DNA of 64,000 bases from Oscillospiraceae bacterium (GTDB lineage: Bacteria; Bacillota; Clostridia; Oscillospirales; Oscillospiraceae), in NCBI GenBank assembly GCA_015067845.1, contig SVLT01000007.1, forward strand, positions 1 to 64,000. Direction: 5' to 3'. Each line of letters begins with the position of its first letter. Position 1 is the first letter of the stretch. The position numbers and the translations under genes were made by a program. Below, piece by piece: positions 31,949-40,394 of the stretch. A model generated the notes under the pieces. The model ran no database searches and had not been told where the DNA came from. It saw nothing but the letters and a program-made list of their open reading frames with translations.

Positions 31949-33603
31949 ATTGCGACCTCTTGATTCTGTCGGCACAATTCCACCACATCCTCAGCGGTGA
32001 CAGCCATGGAAAATACGTGGCGGCTCATACGGTTTGCGGCGGTGGTGTAGAAGCTGTTATTCCCGAAGAAACGACGGGGCGTATCGGTGGTTAAGATCTG
32101 CCCGTCAAAGAACATGGAAACCATATCCGCATATTTGGCACAGAATTCCACATCGTGGGAAACCATAACGATGGTGATCCCTTGCGCTTTCAGCTTGCAA
32201 AGAATGGCGGCCAGTTTTTCCTTAAAGAAGCTGTCAATGCCCTTGGTGGGCTCATCCAACAGAAGAAGTTTCGGCTCGGTCAGCAAGACCTTTGCCAGCG
32301 CACTGCGCTGCTGCTCACCACCGGAGAGGTCATAGGGATGGTTATTCAACAAGCTCTCGATTTCGCAAACTGCGGCAACTTCCGCAATTCTCTTTTCGTC
32401 CTTAGTCATTTCCGCAAGGTCTTCCCGGACGGTCTTTTTCACAAACAGACTTTTGGGATCCTGGGGCAGCATCGCAAGACAACCGCCGAAAAGCTCGCTT
32501 GCCTTATATTTTTCCACTGGCTTGCCGAACACCTTTACCTTGCCACGGTAGGGCTTGCAGATGCCGCAAACGGCTTTTAGCGTGGTTGACTTACCTGCGC
32601 CGTTACCGCCCACAATGGCGTACAGCGAGCCCCTGGGGACCTTAGCGGACACGCCCCGAAGCACATCCGGGCTGTCCTTTTCATAACGGAACCACAATTC
32701 TTTTAAGGAAAGGACAGGGTTCTCGATCTCATCTTCCAGTTCTTCCACAGCCAGGGTATGGACTGCGGGATCAGAATGGGTCTTGCTGAGCCAGGTGCGA
32801 CCCTCCCGGACGGTTAGCGGACAATCACCCACGCCGTCTGCGCCATAAAATACACGGACGGGAGTGGGCATGGCAGCAAACATATCATTCTGCTGTTCGT
32901 GCAGGAGTTTGCCGATATTTCTGGGCGTGTCGTCGGCGATCACTTTGCCTCCGTCCATCATGACAGCCCGATCCGCGTAGGGGAATATATCTTCCAGACG
33001 ATGCTCCGTGATGATCACCGTTGTACCCAGCTCCGTATTGATCTTGCGGACCGTATTCAAAAAATCCGATGCCGCAATGGGATCAAGCTGGCTGGTGGGC
33101 TCGTCTAAAATCAGGACTTCCGGCTGCATTGCCATAATAGAAGCCAGATTCAGTAGCTGCTTCTGACCACCTGAGAGATTGGCAACATCCCGGTGGAACC
33201 AGTCCTGGATACCAAAATAGCAAGCCATTTCCGCAACACGGGAGCGCATAGTCTTTTGGTCACAGCCCAGGCTTTCCAAACCGAAGGCCAGTTCGTGCCA
33301 AACCTTGTCGGTGACGATCTGATCGTCGGGATTTTGCATCACATAGCCGATCTTGGCAGATTGGCCACGCTCGCTGACCTTCTCAATGGGTGTGCCATTA
33401 AACAAGATCTCGCCTTGTTTCTTACCGTGGGGCGCCAATACGGTTTTTAACTGTCGCAAAAGTGTCGTTTTGCCGCTGCCCGACTTTCCGCAAAGAACAA
33501 TATATTCTCCCTTTTCGATAGAGAGATTTACACCGTCCAGGGACAATTTGCCCTTGGCGGTTGGATAGGAAAAACTCAAATCCTTGATCTCGAAATGTGC
33601 CAT
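31945..33603 (-). CDS. ECF transporter fused ATPase (EcfA-EcfA')
   Basis: 552 residues, two ABC ATPase domains in one chain. Domain 1 (about 1-230) has Walker A GKSGSGKTT, the ABC signature LSGGQKQ, and Walker B VLILDEP. Domain 2 (about 295-510) has GGNGAGKSTT, signature LSGGEQQR, and LLLLDEP. Both look active. Linker about 230-290. It powers substrate release from the S component. It overlaps the upstream EcfT gene by 28 nt and the S component by 4 nt. A fused pair replaces separate EcfA and EcfA'. Confidence 0.92.
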   Translation of the reverse strand: MAHFEIKDLSFSYPTAKGKLSLDGVNLSIEKGEYIVLCGKSGSGKTTLLRQLKTVLAPHGKKQGEILFNGTPIEKVSERGQSAKIGYVMQNPDDQIVTDKVWHELAFGLESLGCDQKTMRSRVAEMACYFGIQDWFHRDVANLSGGQKQLLNLASIMAMQPEVLILDEPTSQLDPIAASDFLNTVRKINTELGTTVIITEHRLEDIFPYADRAVMMDGGKVIADDTPRNIGKLLHEQQNDMFAAMPTPVRVFYGADGVGDCPLTVREGRTWLSKTHSDPAVHTLAVEELEDEIENPVLSLKELWFRYEKDSPDVLRGVSAKVPRGSLYAIVGGNGAGKSTTLKAVCGICKPYRGKVKVFGKPVEKYKASELFGGCLAMLPQDPKSLFVKKTVREDLAEMTKDEKRIAEVAAVCEIESLLNNHPYDLSGGEQQRSALAKVLLTEPKLLLLDEPTKGIDSFFKEKLAAILCKLKAQGITIVMVSHDVEFCAKYADMVSMFFDGQILTTDTPRRFFGNNSFYTTAANRMSRHVFSMAVTAEDVVELCRQNQEVAI

Positions 33604-34454
33604 TGGATGGCCTCCTTTATATGTAATGCTGTGGGGATCAGAAGATAGCAGGTATACACTGGAAGTCCCCAGGAAACAGGCGCGAGCTCTATTGCAGGTA
33701 CAAAAACGGCTGTAAACTGACCAAAACAGGCGGCGGCAACGGTAGCTCCAAGCAGAAAAAGCATAAGAGCGAGCGCGATCCAGTCTGCCTGGGTTATGCG
33801 GTAAATCATAAAGCTGCTCCGCTTAGCCGTACCGTAGCCCCGGGCGCGCATGGAATCGCCGGTAATTACGCTGCCCTCCAAGGCCCAGGAAGTCAGGGCT
33901 CCCAATACGGTTCCGCCATCGTACAGTTTTTCTTTTGTTGTGGCAGCTTCATCGGCACCTTTGCCGATGGATTTTCTCGCACCGATGATCTGTTGCGTTT
34001 TTCGGATGAAATTGGGAACCATGCGGAATACCATTACCAAAAGCAAAGAGATGGATGGGATCAGATTGCCAAACAGACTGGTAAATTTATCTGAGGTCAG
34101 CACCTTGTTGTAGCAGCCGAACCAAAGCATCATAATCACAAACATACCGGCAAGTGCACTGCCGTAGCACAGTGCCTCTAATGTATAGGGTCTGCTTCCA
34201 AGGTAAAACAACGGGGTTGCGCCCAGGGTGTTAAACAGCGGATTGATGACAGTCAGGATCACAAACATAGGCAGCAAGCCCAATATGGTCTTCCAGCCTT
34301 TTTTGCCATTCAGGAGCAAGTAGTAAATTGCACCTGTTATCATACTGGCAAGCAAATATGCCGGGTGCTGAATTACCACCGACATACCGATGGCTCCCAC
34401 GAAAAAGAGGAAGTTCACCGCTGGGTGGTATTTGGAAAAAGCATCACAATTCAT
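33576..34454 (-). CDS. ECF transporter transmembrane component EcfT, first copy
   Basis: 292 residues, about six membrane helices. The coupling motif is DSMRARG (about residue 205). It begins 3 nt after the DUF4430 stop and overlaps the ATPase start by 28 nt. It is most similar in layout to the copy at 30373. In a standard ECF system one T component holds two ATPases and one S component; why this operon has two T genes is unknown. Confidence 0.86.
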   Translation of the reverse strand: MNCDAFSKYHPAVNFLFFVGAIGMSVVIQHPAYLLASMITGAIYYLLLNGKKGWKTILGLLPMFVILTVINPLFNTLGATPLFYLGSRPYTLEALCYGSALAGMFVIMMLWFGCYNKVLTSDKFTSLFGNLIPSISLLLVMVFRMVPNFIRKTQQIIGARKSIGKGADEAATTKEKLYDGGTVLGALTSWALEGSVITGDSMRARGYGTAKRSSFMIYRITQADWIALALMLFLLGATVAAACFGQFTAVFVPAIELAPVSWGLPVYTCYLLIPTALHIKEAIQWHISRSRI

Positions 34455-34457
34455 CGG

Positions 34458-36158
34458 TTATTCCATCCAGTCACAGCCCACATCACGCCCCAGACCTTTG
34501 CAGGTATAGCACCAGACGATCACATCTCCGTCCTCCAAATAATAGCTGGAACAGCCGTAATTGGGGAACCACTCGTTGACCTTGTACATCCAACCGGATT
34601 GTTCACCGCAGTCAAACTCATACAGATGGTTGATGCCTTCAATATAGTAGCTACCATACAGCGGCGTCCAGCTGTACTCGATCTGGATGTTTGCCTTTTT
34701 GCAAATTCGGTTCAGTACCTCAAAAACAGTTTCATTTTCATAAAACGGCACTTGCACCATAGGCAAAATCGTTCCGTTGGACGGTACGAATTCTTCCTTG
34801 CCGGGGGTTAGATCGTTCATATTGCCGAGGATCGTATCACAGCGGATCTCGATATACACATAGCCCACGATTCCCGGCTCTTTCTTTGCAATTGTCTGTT
34901 CTTCCTTTTTGGCGCAGACAGAGCAGGATCGTTCTTTCAAACCCTCCGCTGTTTCCGTAGCTTCTTTAACCGTATTCCAAGCGCTCCAGGAGTGACCGGC
35001 AGGCTGGGTTTGGGAATCCGTGTATGTTTTGCCGCAGGTGCATTTATAAACGATATATCCCTGAGCTTCACAAGTCGGTTTTACAACCTGTGCAGTATAG
35101 CTGTGGCTTTTTGCGGAAACGGTATTGCTTGTATAGGTATGTCCGCAATTGCAGGTATAGACTGTATACCCTTCGGTCGTGCAGGTCGGCTCCACGACCT
35201 GCTCCGTGTAACTGTGGGTATGATTTTCGCTGAGCTTGTCGGTTTTCTTTTCTTCCGTAGTCTGACAATTGGAACAGGTTCGCTTTTGCAGACCTTCTTC
35301 TTGGGTCGTTGCCGGCTTTTCCACTGTCCAGGGGCCCCAGATGTGCGCCAATGCCGCGGTTTCTTCTGCCCGGTAGCTGTCGCCACATTCGCAAACATAT
35401 TCCGTGTAGCCGCTTGCCGTACAGCTGGGTTCAGCGATTGAAACAGTATAGCTGTGGCTATGTGCGTCCGGCCTGGTCTGACCGTTCAGCATATCCTGAA
35501 TTGCCTGCTGACGCTTGATTTCCAGATCATCCAGATCCTGATTGGTATAGCAAAGGGTAACGGTGCTGTTGGTTTTTCTAATCTGCGTAAGAAGAAAATC
35601 ATTCAGACCATCCAATTGCATATTTCGTGTAGAAACAGTATCGCCCACATACTCCATTGCCTGGCCGGCGTTGGCATCACCAACGGTGCCACGGAATATA
35701 TAAACAGTTTGCGCACCGTCACGAACGCTGAGGGCGGCTGTGGCATTTTCAACCGTGGCTTCACCCAGAGCATAAGTAAGCTGAACGGTCTGCTGGCTGT
35801 TGACAAACAGCTCGCCTTTGGTAACAGTCAGTACAAGCTGCCGGTTTCCCGGATCGGTCACGGTCAATTCCATGTTGCCGCCCAAAACAACGGTATCATT
35901 TCCTCTGGAAATTACCGCAGATGCGCCGAGATTGGTAGTGATTTTGTCACCTGGCCGAAGAACGGTATCCTGGTCTACCGGATAGATCACACCGCTGCGC
36001 TCCATATTCACCGTGCCCTGCAACTGGGTCAGATAGGCGATATCCTCAGAGACCGTGTCAAACCATCCCCGGATATAGCCTACACCCAAAATACCGCCGG
36101 CCACGATCAGCAGGATAACGGCGACCATAATCAAGTTGGCGATCTGCTTCTTTTTCAT
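34458..36158 (-). CDS. Membrane-anchored surface protein with Cys-rich repeats and a transcobalamin-C-like (DUF4430) domain
   Basis: 566 residues. An N-terminal membrane anchor (about 8-29) is followed by a FecR-like beta region (about 40-185). Then come three or more units of about 38 residues sharing HSYT..V..PTC...GY..Y.C.CG (about 234-400), each with paired Cys. The C-terminal domain (about 425-566) ends with GWMYKVNEWFPNYGCSSYYL and EDGDVIVWCYTC, the hallmark of DUF4430, which matches the C-terminal fold of transcobalamin and intrinsic factor. I infer a surface corrinoid-binding role. GGGAGG precedes the ATG. Same operon as the propeller protein and ECF transporter. Confidence 0.85.
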   Translation of the reverse strand: MKKKQIANLIMVAVILLIVAGGILGVGYIRGWFDTVSEDIAYLTQLQGTVNMERSGVIYPVDQDTVLRPGDKITTNLGASAVISRGNDTVVLGGNMELTVTDPGNRQLVLTVTKGELFVNSQQTVQLTYALGEATVENATAALSVRDGAQTVYIFRGTVGDANAGQAMEYVGDTVSTRNMQLDGLNDFLLTQIRKTNSTVTLCYTNQDLDDLEIKRQQAIQDMLNGQTRPDAHSHSYTVSIAEPSCTASGYTEYVCECGDSYRAEETAALAHIWGPWTVEKPATTQEEGLQKRTCSNCQTTEEKKTDKLSENHTHSYTEQVVEPTCTTEGYTVYTCNCGHTYTSNTVSAKSHSYTAQVVKPTCEAQGYIVYKCTCGKTYTDSQTQPAGHSWSAWNTVKEATETAEGLKERSCSVCAKKEEQTIAKKEPGIVGYVYIEIRCDTILGNMNDLTPGKEEFVPSNGTILPMVQVPFYENETVFEVLNRICKKANIQIEYSWTPLYGSYYIEGINHLYEFDCGEQSGWMYKVNEWFPNYGCSSYYLEDGDVIVWCYTCKGLGRDVGCDWME

Positions 36159-36273
36159 ATTAAATCCTCCCGGAATTTTTTACGCTATAAAAACACAAAA
36201 ACCCATCTGTCAGAAAAGCCGACCGATGGCATATATCAAATGCAAACGCATGAGTGTTCAAATTCAGAGTTTG

Positions 36274-36300
36274 GCGGAGGGCAGGAAGCCTGCCCTCCGC
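36274..36300 (-). other. Strong intercistronic hairpin after the propeller gene
   Basis: A 12-bp perfect GC-rich stem (36274-36285 with 36289-36300), loop AAG. It has no T run on the minus strand, so it is more likely an RNA-stability or processing element than a terminator. It lies in the 150-bp gap between the propeller gene stop and the DUF4430 start. Confidence 0.6.
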
Positions 36301-36307
36301 TATTTGG

Positions 36308-39300
36308 TTAATCGTTTCTGTACTTCTTCTTGGAAGCCAGCAGTAATGTTACAATGCCCACAAGGGCTACCATCATAATTGTGGTGTAAAGCATGATATT
36401 GGTGTTATCACCGGCCTGATCAGGTTCGCCGGGCTTGTTTAACTCTGCAAATTCCGTTTCAGCGGCAGTCAGAGTATTGTAGTTAGTAACAAGTGCTTTT
36501 TGTTCATCGGTCAGTGCATCATAAGCAGTGCGGGCCGCTTCGATAGCCTTTCCGGAGTCCAGCGTGACTGTGCCAATGGCATTGATCTGTCCGATCACAG
36601 CATCAGCGGCGGCCTGATCGGCTGCGGCCTTTTCAGCAGCGTCCTGCAAGGCTTTCAGAGAAGCTTCTGCAGCTGTCAGGGTTTCGTAATTGGTTACCAG
36701 AGCTTTCTGGCTTTCTGTCAATGCTTTGTAAGCGGCACGGGCAGCTTTAACAGCAGCTTCGGATTCCAGAGTGACAGTACCGATCGCGGCGATCTGCTCC
36801 GTCACAGCATTTGCGGCGGCCTGATCGGCAGTTTCAACATCGGCTTTGATTTTTGCAAGAAGCGTATTGGCAGCATCTGCGGAGGCGGCCTTGCTGATCA
36901 CCAGATAATAATTGTCGACTTCACCGTTTTCGGAGGTTACCTCGATCCGGACTGCCATCGGCTTATCGCCGTCCACAAAATAAACTGCGTAACGGTCATG
37001 CTTGCTGTTGGTGGCAGTAACCTTCAGGCTGCCATCTGTATCAATGGAGCTGTCTTTTTGGCCCTTTGCATTGTCCATAAGATAGACTTTCAAACTTGCG
37101 TGACTGTCCGCAACATCGGGCCATACATTCATATAGGTACGGCTTGCGCCTGCGGTGAGGAAGGTATAGTAATGCTCTTCTGGTGTCACCTCTGGGCTGA
37201 CAGTGCCGCCGTAGGAGTTGGTTTGATTTACCTTCAAGCTGCCCAGGGAGGTGTTTTGGGATACCGTACGGACATTGACCGTGTAGATACGGGACTCGCT
37301 GCCCTTGGTCACGGTTATGGTTGCAGTGGCAGCACCGTCCACCAAAGTAACCGTAGCAGTCTCGGTAGTACCGCCCTCACAAGCGGTGGGGGTGAAGGTT
37401 ACACTTTGCGTTCCTACGGGTACGACCAGCTCATATTCATGACGGTTAGATATAAATTCTTTTGTAAATGTACCCAGGTCAGCTGTCAAATCGGTCAGAT
37501 AGGCGTTATTGGTGGTCAGAGCAATGAGGGTAGCGCTGTCGTTACGATAGTAAAGGGTACCGTCAGGACCGCAGATGGGACTGATCAGGCAATACTGGGG
37601 GTATTTCTCTGCATCGTAGATCTCTTCCACCTCAACGCCATCGATAGTAGTGGCGTTGGGATCAATTTTAATGAGGGTCATACCGCCTGGGGTACTATTA
37701 TAGGAGGAGTAGCAGTACAGCTTACCGGTTTCCGCCAAATACGCGGTGGAAATCAGGATAGAACCCTGGGGATAACCCTTCAAGGGAACCTCGTACAAGT
37801 ATTCCAAGGTGTCTGCGTTCACTGCAAAAAGGTTGCCGTTGGTGGCACCTACCTGCATACCGCCGCCTGCACCAACATAGACCTTGTCGCCGTAGACAAC
37901 AGGAGTTGCCGTTGCCTGGGAAGAGATTTTATTGCTCTTCATGTCAGACAGTGCGCCGGTAGAGGCATTCACGGCGGCAGAAGCGATATATCCGTTCTTG
38001 GTGGTGAAATACACACGACCCTTTTCGGGGCTGTAAGCGATGGTGGAGCGCTGGTCGCCCATACCGGTGAGGATGATATCGGAGATCACTTCACCGGTGA
38101 GACGATTCAGAGCATACAGATGGGAGTCGCCCTCCCAACCGCTTGCACCGTCGTCACTGCCGAAGATCACGGCATCACCGACGACCACAGCGCCGGACCA
38201 GTAGTGTCCGCCAAGAGTCGTCTTGCTCCATACCAGTTCGCCGGTAGCCGCGTTCACGCAAACGAAGTGGGCGTCTTTGTTCTCGGCGTTCCAATAGCCG
38301 GTGTATACATAACCGTCATGATATGTAACGGGTGTGTTATTTTGACCACCCAATGCATCCGTGAACAACCATACAGAATCCAGGGTCTTTGCGTTAAATG
38401 CCTCGATCTTGCCACCGGACTGGGGACAGAAGATGAGGCCGTCGCCAAAGGTGGGGGAGATGATGGCAAAGCCGGAGTTGCCACTCATTTTGTTGGTAGC
38501 CAGCACTTCACCCGTTTGAAGATCCGCTTTGGTGATCGTAGTCTGACCCATGAAGATCAGCGCATTATCGGCGATGATCATGCCGCTGGGGGTATCGGTC
38601 CAGCCCGTACCCTTGGAAACAGCCCATTTTTCTACCGTGGTGGCAGCGGAAACGGGTGTCTTTGCGTCAGTGATGGCCATATTGTACTGGCTGTTTCGGA
38701 AATTTGCCCAATAGGCAGTCACATCGCCGGTGCTCTCCCAAGGGATAAATACCTCTGTATATGCAGGAGCAGACGCGCCGTCGCCCAGGGACCATACATA
38801 CCAGGTGCCGCAGGTGTCCGGCGTGATAACGGCTTTTCCATCGTTATCCGTTGTTACGGTCTTGGCGCTGGCATCCAGGAAGGTATGGCTGTAAAACAGC
38901 GTACCGGCTGCCTCGGGAATCAGGGAAACGGTCAAAGGCGTGTTTAACTTGCCGACGTATCTGCGGGTAATTGCATTTTGGGCATCCACGAAATAGCGGA
39001 AGCCCGCCAAAGGCTTGGCAGCATAATCCCCGGTGGTATAACCGGCCACATCAATAAAATCGCCGCCTTGCAGAATAACGCGATCAGCAGAAATGCTAAG
39101 ATCTGTGGTTCCGTTGAGGTAGCAGGCCCTGTTGTCAGCAAATCCGAACAAGCCATTCTGGATAGTCAGGCTTCCGGGTTCACCGCTGACAGTAACATTG
39201 TTCTTCCACTTTGTGCCGTAGATCTTCTCGTGGGCATAAACCAGCAGATGCAGAGCTGTGATATCCTCTGCACCGTCGCCGTCAGCATCGTAGGCGTAAT

Positions 39301-39535
39301 CAGCCAGCCCGTAACTGGTCAGTTTTACGGTATTCTTCAAGACTCTTAAGGTCACCGGCAGGTAAACCATAGGTTTACCCTTATGCGTACCGGTACCGGC
39401 TGTCAGATACGTACCGTCGAGACTGACGGCAATGTATACCGTATCATCGGTTGCTGCATATGTGGAAAACGGCATCATACTGATTACCATTACCAATACC
39501 AACAACAAACTAAAAAATTTCTTGGTGATTTTCAT
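36308..39535 (-). CDS. Secreted cell-surface beta-propeller protein with C-terminal anchor (putative corrinoid-capture protein)
   Basis: 1075 residues. A signal peptide (1-27, cut after STYA) precedes an N-terminal region (about 28-290) with a DUF4430-like look. A PQQ-type beta-propeller (about 290-690) repeats motifs such as GELVWSKTTLGG and LYALNRLTGE. A cadherin-like beta-sandwich (about 700-790) follows. Two helical repeats of about 70 residues ending ALVTNYETLTAAE and ALVTNYNTLTAAE (about 905-1035) precede a single C-terminal helix (about 1050-1070) with a positive tail, so it is membrane-anchored and outward-facing. It is the first large gene after tandem cobalamin riboswitches. BtuG, the Bacteroides surface B12-binding protein, is also a beta-propeller, so a similar role is inferred. 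Confidence 0.82.
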   Translation of the reverse strand: MKITKKFFSLLLVLVMVISMMPFSTYAATDDTVYIAVSLDGTYLTAGTGTHKGKPMVYLPVTLRVLKNTVKLTSYGLADYAYDADGDGAEDITALHLLVYAHEKIYGTKWKNNVTVSGEPGSLTIQNGLFGFADNRACYLNGTTDLSISADRVILQGGDFIDVAGYTTGDYAAKPLAGFRYFVDAQNAITRRYVGKLNTPLTVSLIPEAAGTLFYSHTFLDASAKTVTTDNDGKAVITPDTCGTWYVWSLGDGASAPAYTEVFIPWESTGDVTAYWANFRNSQYNMAITDAKTPVSAATTVEKWAVSKGTGWTDTPSGMIIADNALIFMGQTTITKADLQTGEVLATNKMSGNSGFAIISPTFGDGLIFCPQSGGKIEAFNAKTLDSVWLFTDALGGQNNTPVTYHDGYVYTGYWNAENKDAHFVCVNAATGELVWSKTTLGGHYWSGAVVVGDAVIFGSDDGASGWEGDSHLYALNRLTGEVISDIILTGMGDQRSTIAYSPEKGRVYFTTKNGYIASAAVNASTGALSDMKSNKISSQATATPVVYGDKVYVGAGGGMQVGATNGNLFAVNADTLEYLYEVPLKGYPQGSILISTAYLAETGKLYCYSSYNSTPGGMTLIKIDPNATTIDGVEVEEIYDAEKYPQYCLISPICGPDGTLYYRNDSATLIALTTNNAYLTDLTADLGTFTKEFISNRHEYELVVPVGTQSVTFTPTACEGGTTETATVTLVDGAATATITVTKGSESRIYTVNVRTVSQNTSLGSLKVNQTNSYGGTVSPEVTPEEHYYTFLTAGASRTYMNVWPDVADSHASLKVYLMDNAKGQKDSSIDTDGSLKVTATNSKHDRYAVYFVDGDKPMAVRIEVTSENGEVDNYYLVISKAASADAANTLLAKIKADVETADQAAANAVTEQIAAIGTVTLESEAAVKAARAAYKALTESQKALVTNYETLTAAEASLKALQDAAEKAAADQAAADAVIGQINAIGTVTLDSGKAIEAARTAYDALTDEQKALVTNYNTLTAAETEFAELNKPGEPDQAGDNTNIMLYTTIMMVALVGIVTLLLASKKKYRND

Positions 39536-39559
39536 TTCAGATTCGTCCTTTCTGAATTA

Positions 39560-39742
39560 TTAATTTTCCTTTGGGGGTTTCAATCCGGCAGACTCCAATG
39601 CCCGGGGCCATGGCCCAAGGTATGCCTTGATCTGGGCGCAAGCAGCATTATCGAAGTCCTTTTTGGTGGGGAGCCTTCCAAGCTCCGCATACTTTTGCCG
39701 CAGAAGGTCCTCCGCCCAGGCCTTCTTCTCTTCCGGTGTCAC
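39560..39742 (-). CDS. Small protein with homing-endonuclease-associated repeat
   Basis: 60 residues. The motif AELGRLPTKKDF..D followed by IKAYLGPWPRALESAGL resembles the HNH-repeat (homing endonuclease associated repeat) helical unit, which is thought to bind nucleic acid. No catalytic HNH residues are seen. It is the first gene after the riboswitches. AAGGAGGG precedes it; a GTG at 39742 has 7-nt spacing, better than the ATG at 39748 with almost none. I infer a small regulatory or DNA-binding protein; function unknown. The gap to the propeller gene is 24 nt. Confidence 0.7.
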   Translation of the reverse strand: MTPEEKKAWAEDLLRQKYAELGRLPTKKDFDNAACAQIKAYLGPWPRALESAGLKPPKEN

Positions 39743-39778
39743 TTGCATCCCTCCTTTACATCTTTGTGGTCTATACGC

Positions 39779-39830
39779 AAAAAGAGCACAACCAACTTAT
39801 CCGCAAGTACGGATAAATTAGGCTGCACTC
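39779..39830 (-). terminator. Terminator of the downstream cobalamin riboswitch
   Basis: About 19-bp stem with one bulge (39830-39811 with 39802-39784), then five T on the minus strand. It is the expression platform of the second riboswitch, 37 nt before the first gene. Confidence 0.82.
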
Positions 39831-39854
39831 TCCTGTCAAAGCGTGATAGACCCA

Positions 39855-39947
39855 ATCGACACAGCAGGCTCTCTGACTTAGGGATATACCCAACACAGCA
39901 ATGGACGGTTGTTCCGGATTCTGACCGGATCACCTTACCGCGTCGAT
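39855..39947 (-). promoter_or_regulatory. Cobalamin riboswitch, compact (class II-like), proximal
   Basis: Minus strand. Closing stem ATCGAC/GTCGAT (39947-39942 with 39860-39855). The core has GCGGTAAGGTGATCCGGT, CAGAATCCGGAAC and CATTGCTGTG. The B12 box is AAGTCAGAGAGCCTGC (39879-39864). At about 93 nt it lacks the accessory stems of the classical form, which fits the smaller class. It controls the terminator at 39779-39830. Confidence 0.83.
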
Positions 39948-39971
39948 AAAGCAATATTCAGTTGGTTACGG

Positions 39972-40029
39972 GCTGTGACCGTCCGGGCAATCTGTGCAGA
40001 AGGGGATCCTGCACATGGACGGTCACAGC
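39972..40029 (-). other. Long hairpin between the two riboswitches
   Basis: A 13-bp perfect stem GCTGTGACCGTCC/GGACGGTCACAGC (40029-40017 with 39984-39972) with an inner TGTGCAG/CTGCACA stem. It starts right after the first riboswitch terminator and may insulate the two regulatory modules. Confidence 0.6.
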
Positions 40030-40068
40030 AAAAAGGCTGCAGCAACCCGATAAAGAGTCGCCGCAGCC
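40030..40068 (-). terminator. Terminator of the upstream cobalamin riboswitch
   Basis: A 14-bp stem (40068-40055 with 40048-40035, some G-T pairs), 6-base loop, then five T on the minus strand. Confidence 0.82.
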
Positions 40069-40133
40069 GTTTTTCCGCAACAAAAAATCACAGAATCCGT
40101 ACTTGCAGACTCATGTGTTTTTACCTCATTTAA

Positions 40134-40312
40134 GCAGTTCTCCTGACTTGCGGATCGTCAGTTCTGCATAGCCTTCTCAGGTTACCCCAATGACCGGCTT
40201 TCGCCAAATGCAGAACCTCCACGCATACAGTGGCGGTACCGTCCGGGATTCGCACCCGGTTATCTATTCTCCTGCGGGGCTGTTACCGCGTCCACAGGCA
40301 CTTAAACGGAAT
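40134..40312 (-). promoter_or_regulatory. Cobalamin riboswitch, full-size, distal
   Basis: Minus strand. It has the classical core GGTGCGAATCCCGGAC, ACCGCCACTGTATG and, at the 3' end, the B12 box GCAAGTCAGGAGAACTGC (40151-40134). Accessory stems lie between. This form is longer than the proximal one. It is the first switch after the promoter; with cobalamin bound it should favour the terminator at 40030-40068. Confidence 0.87.
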
Positions 40313-40328
40313 ATTTACTTGCAGGGAT

Positions 40329-40357
40329 AGTATACACGAACGCAACGGAAATGTCAA
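40329..40357 (-). promoter_or_regulatory. Promoter of the cobalamin-controlled operon
   Basis: Minus-strand TTGACA (40352-40357), 17-bp spacer, TATACT (40329-40334), a few bases upstream of the first riboswitch. Confidence 0.85.
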
Positions 40358-40394
40358 TCGAAAAAGCAGGAAGATTTATGGTATAAAAATAGAA

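Noticed and set aside
36500..38947. 815-codon open frame opposite the propeller gene
   Set aside because: Shadow frame; the minus-strand protein has a signal peptide, domains and an anchor.
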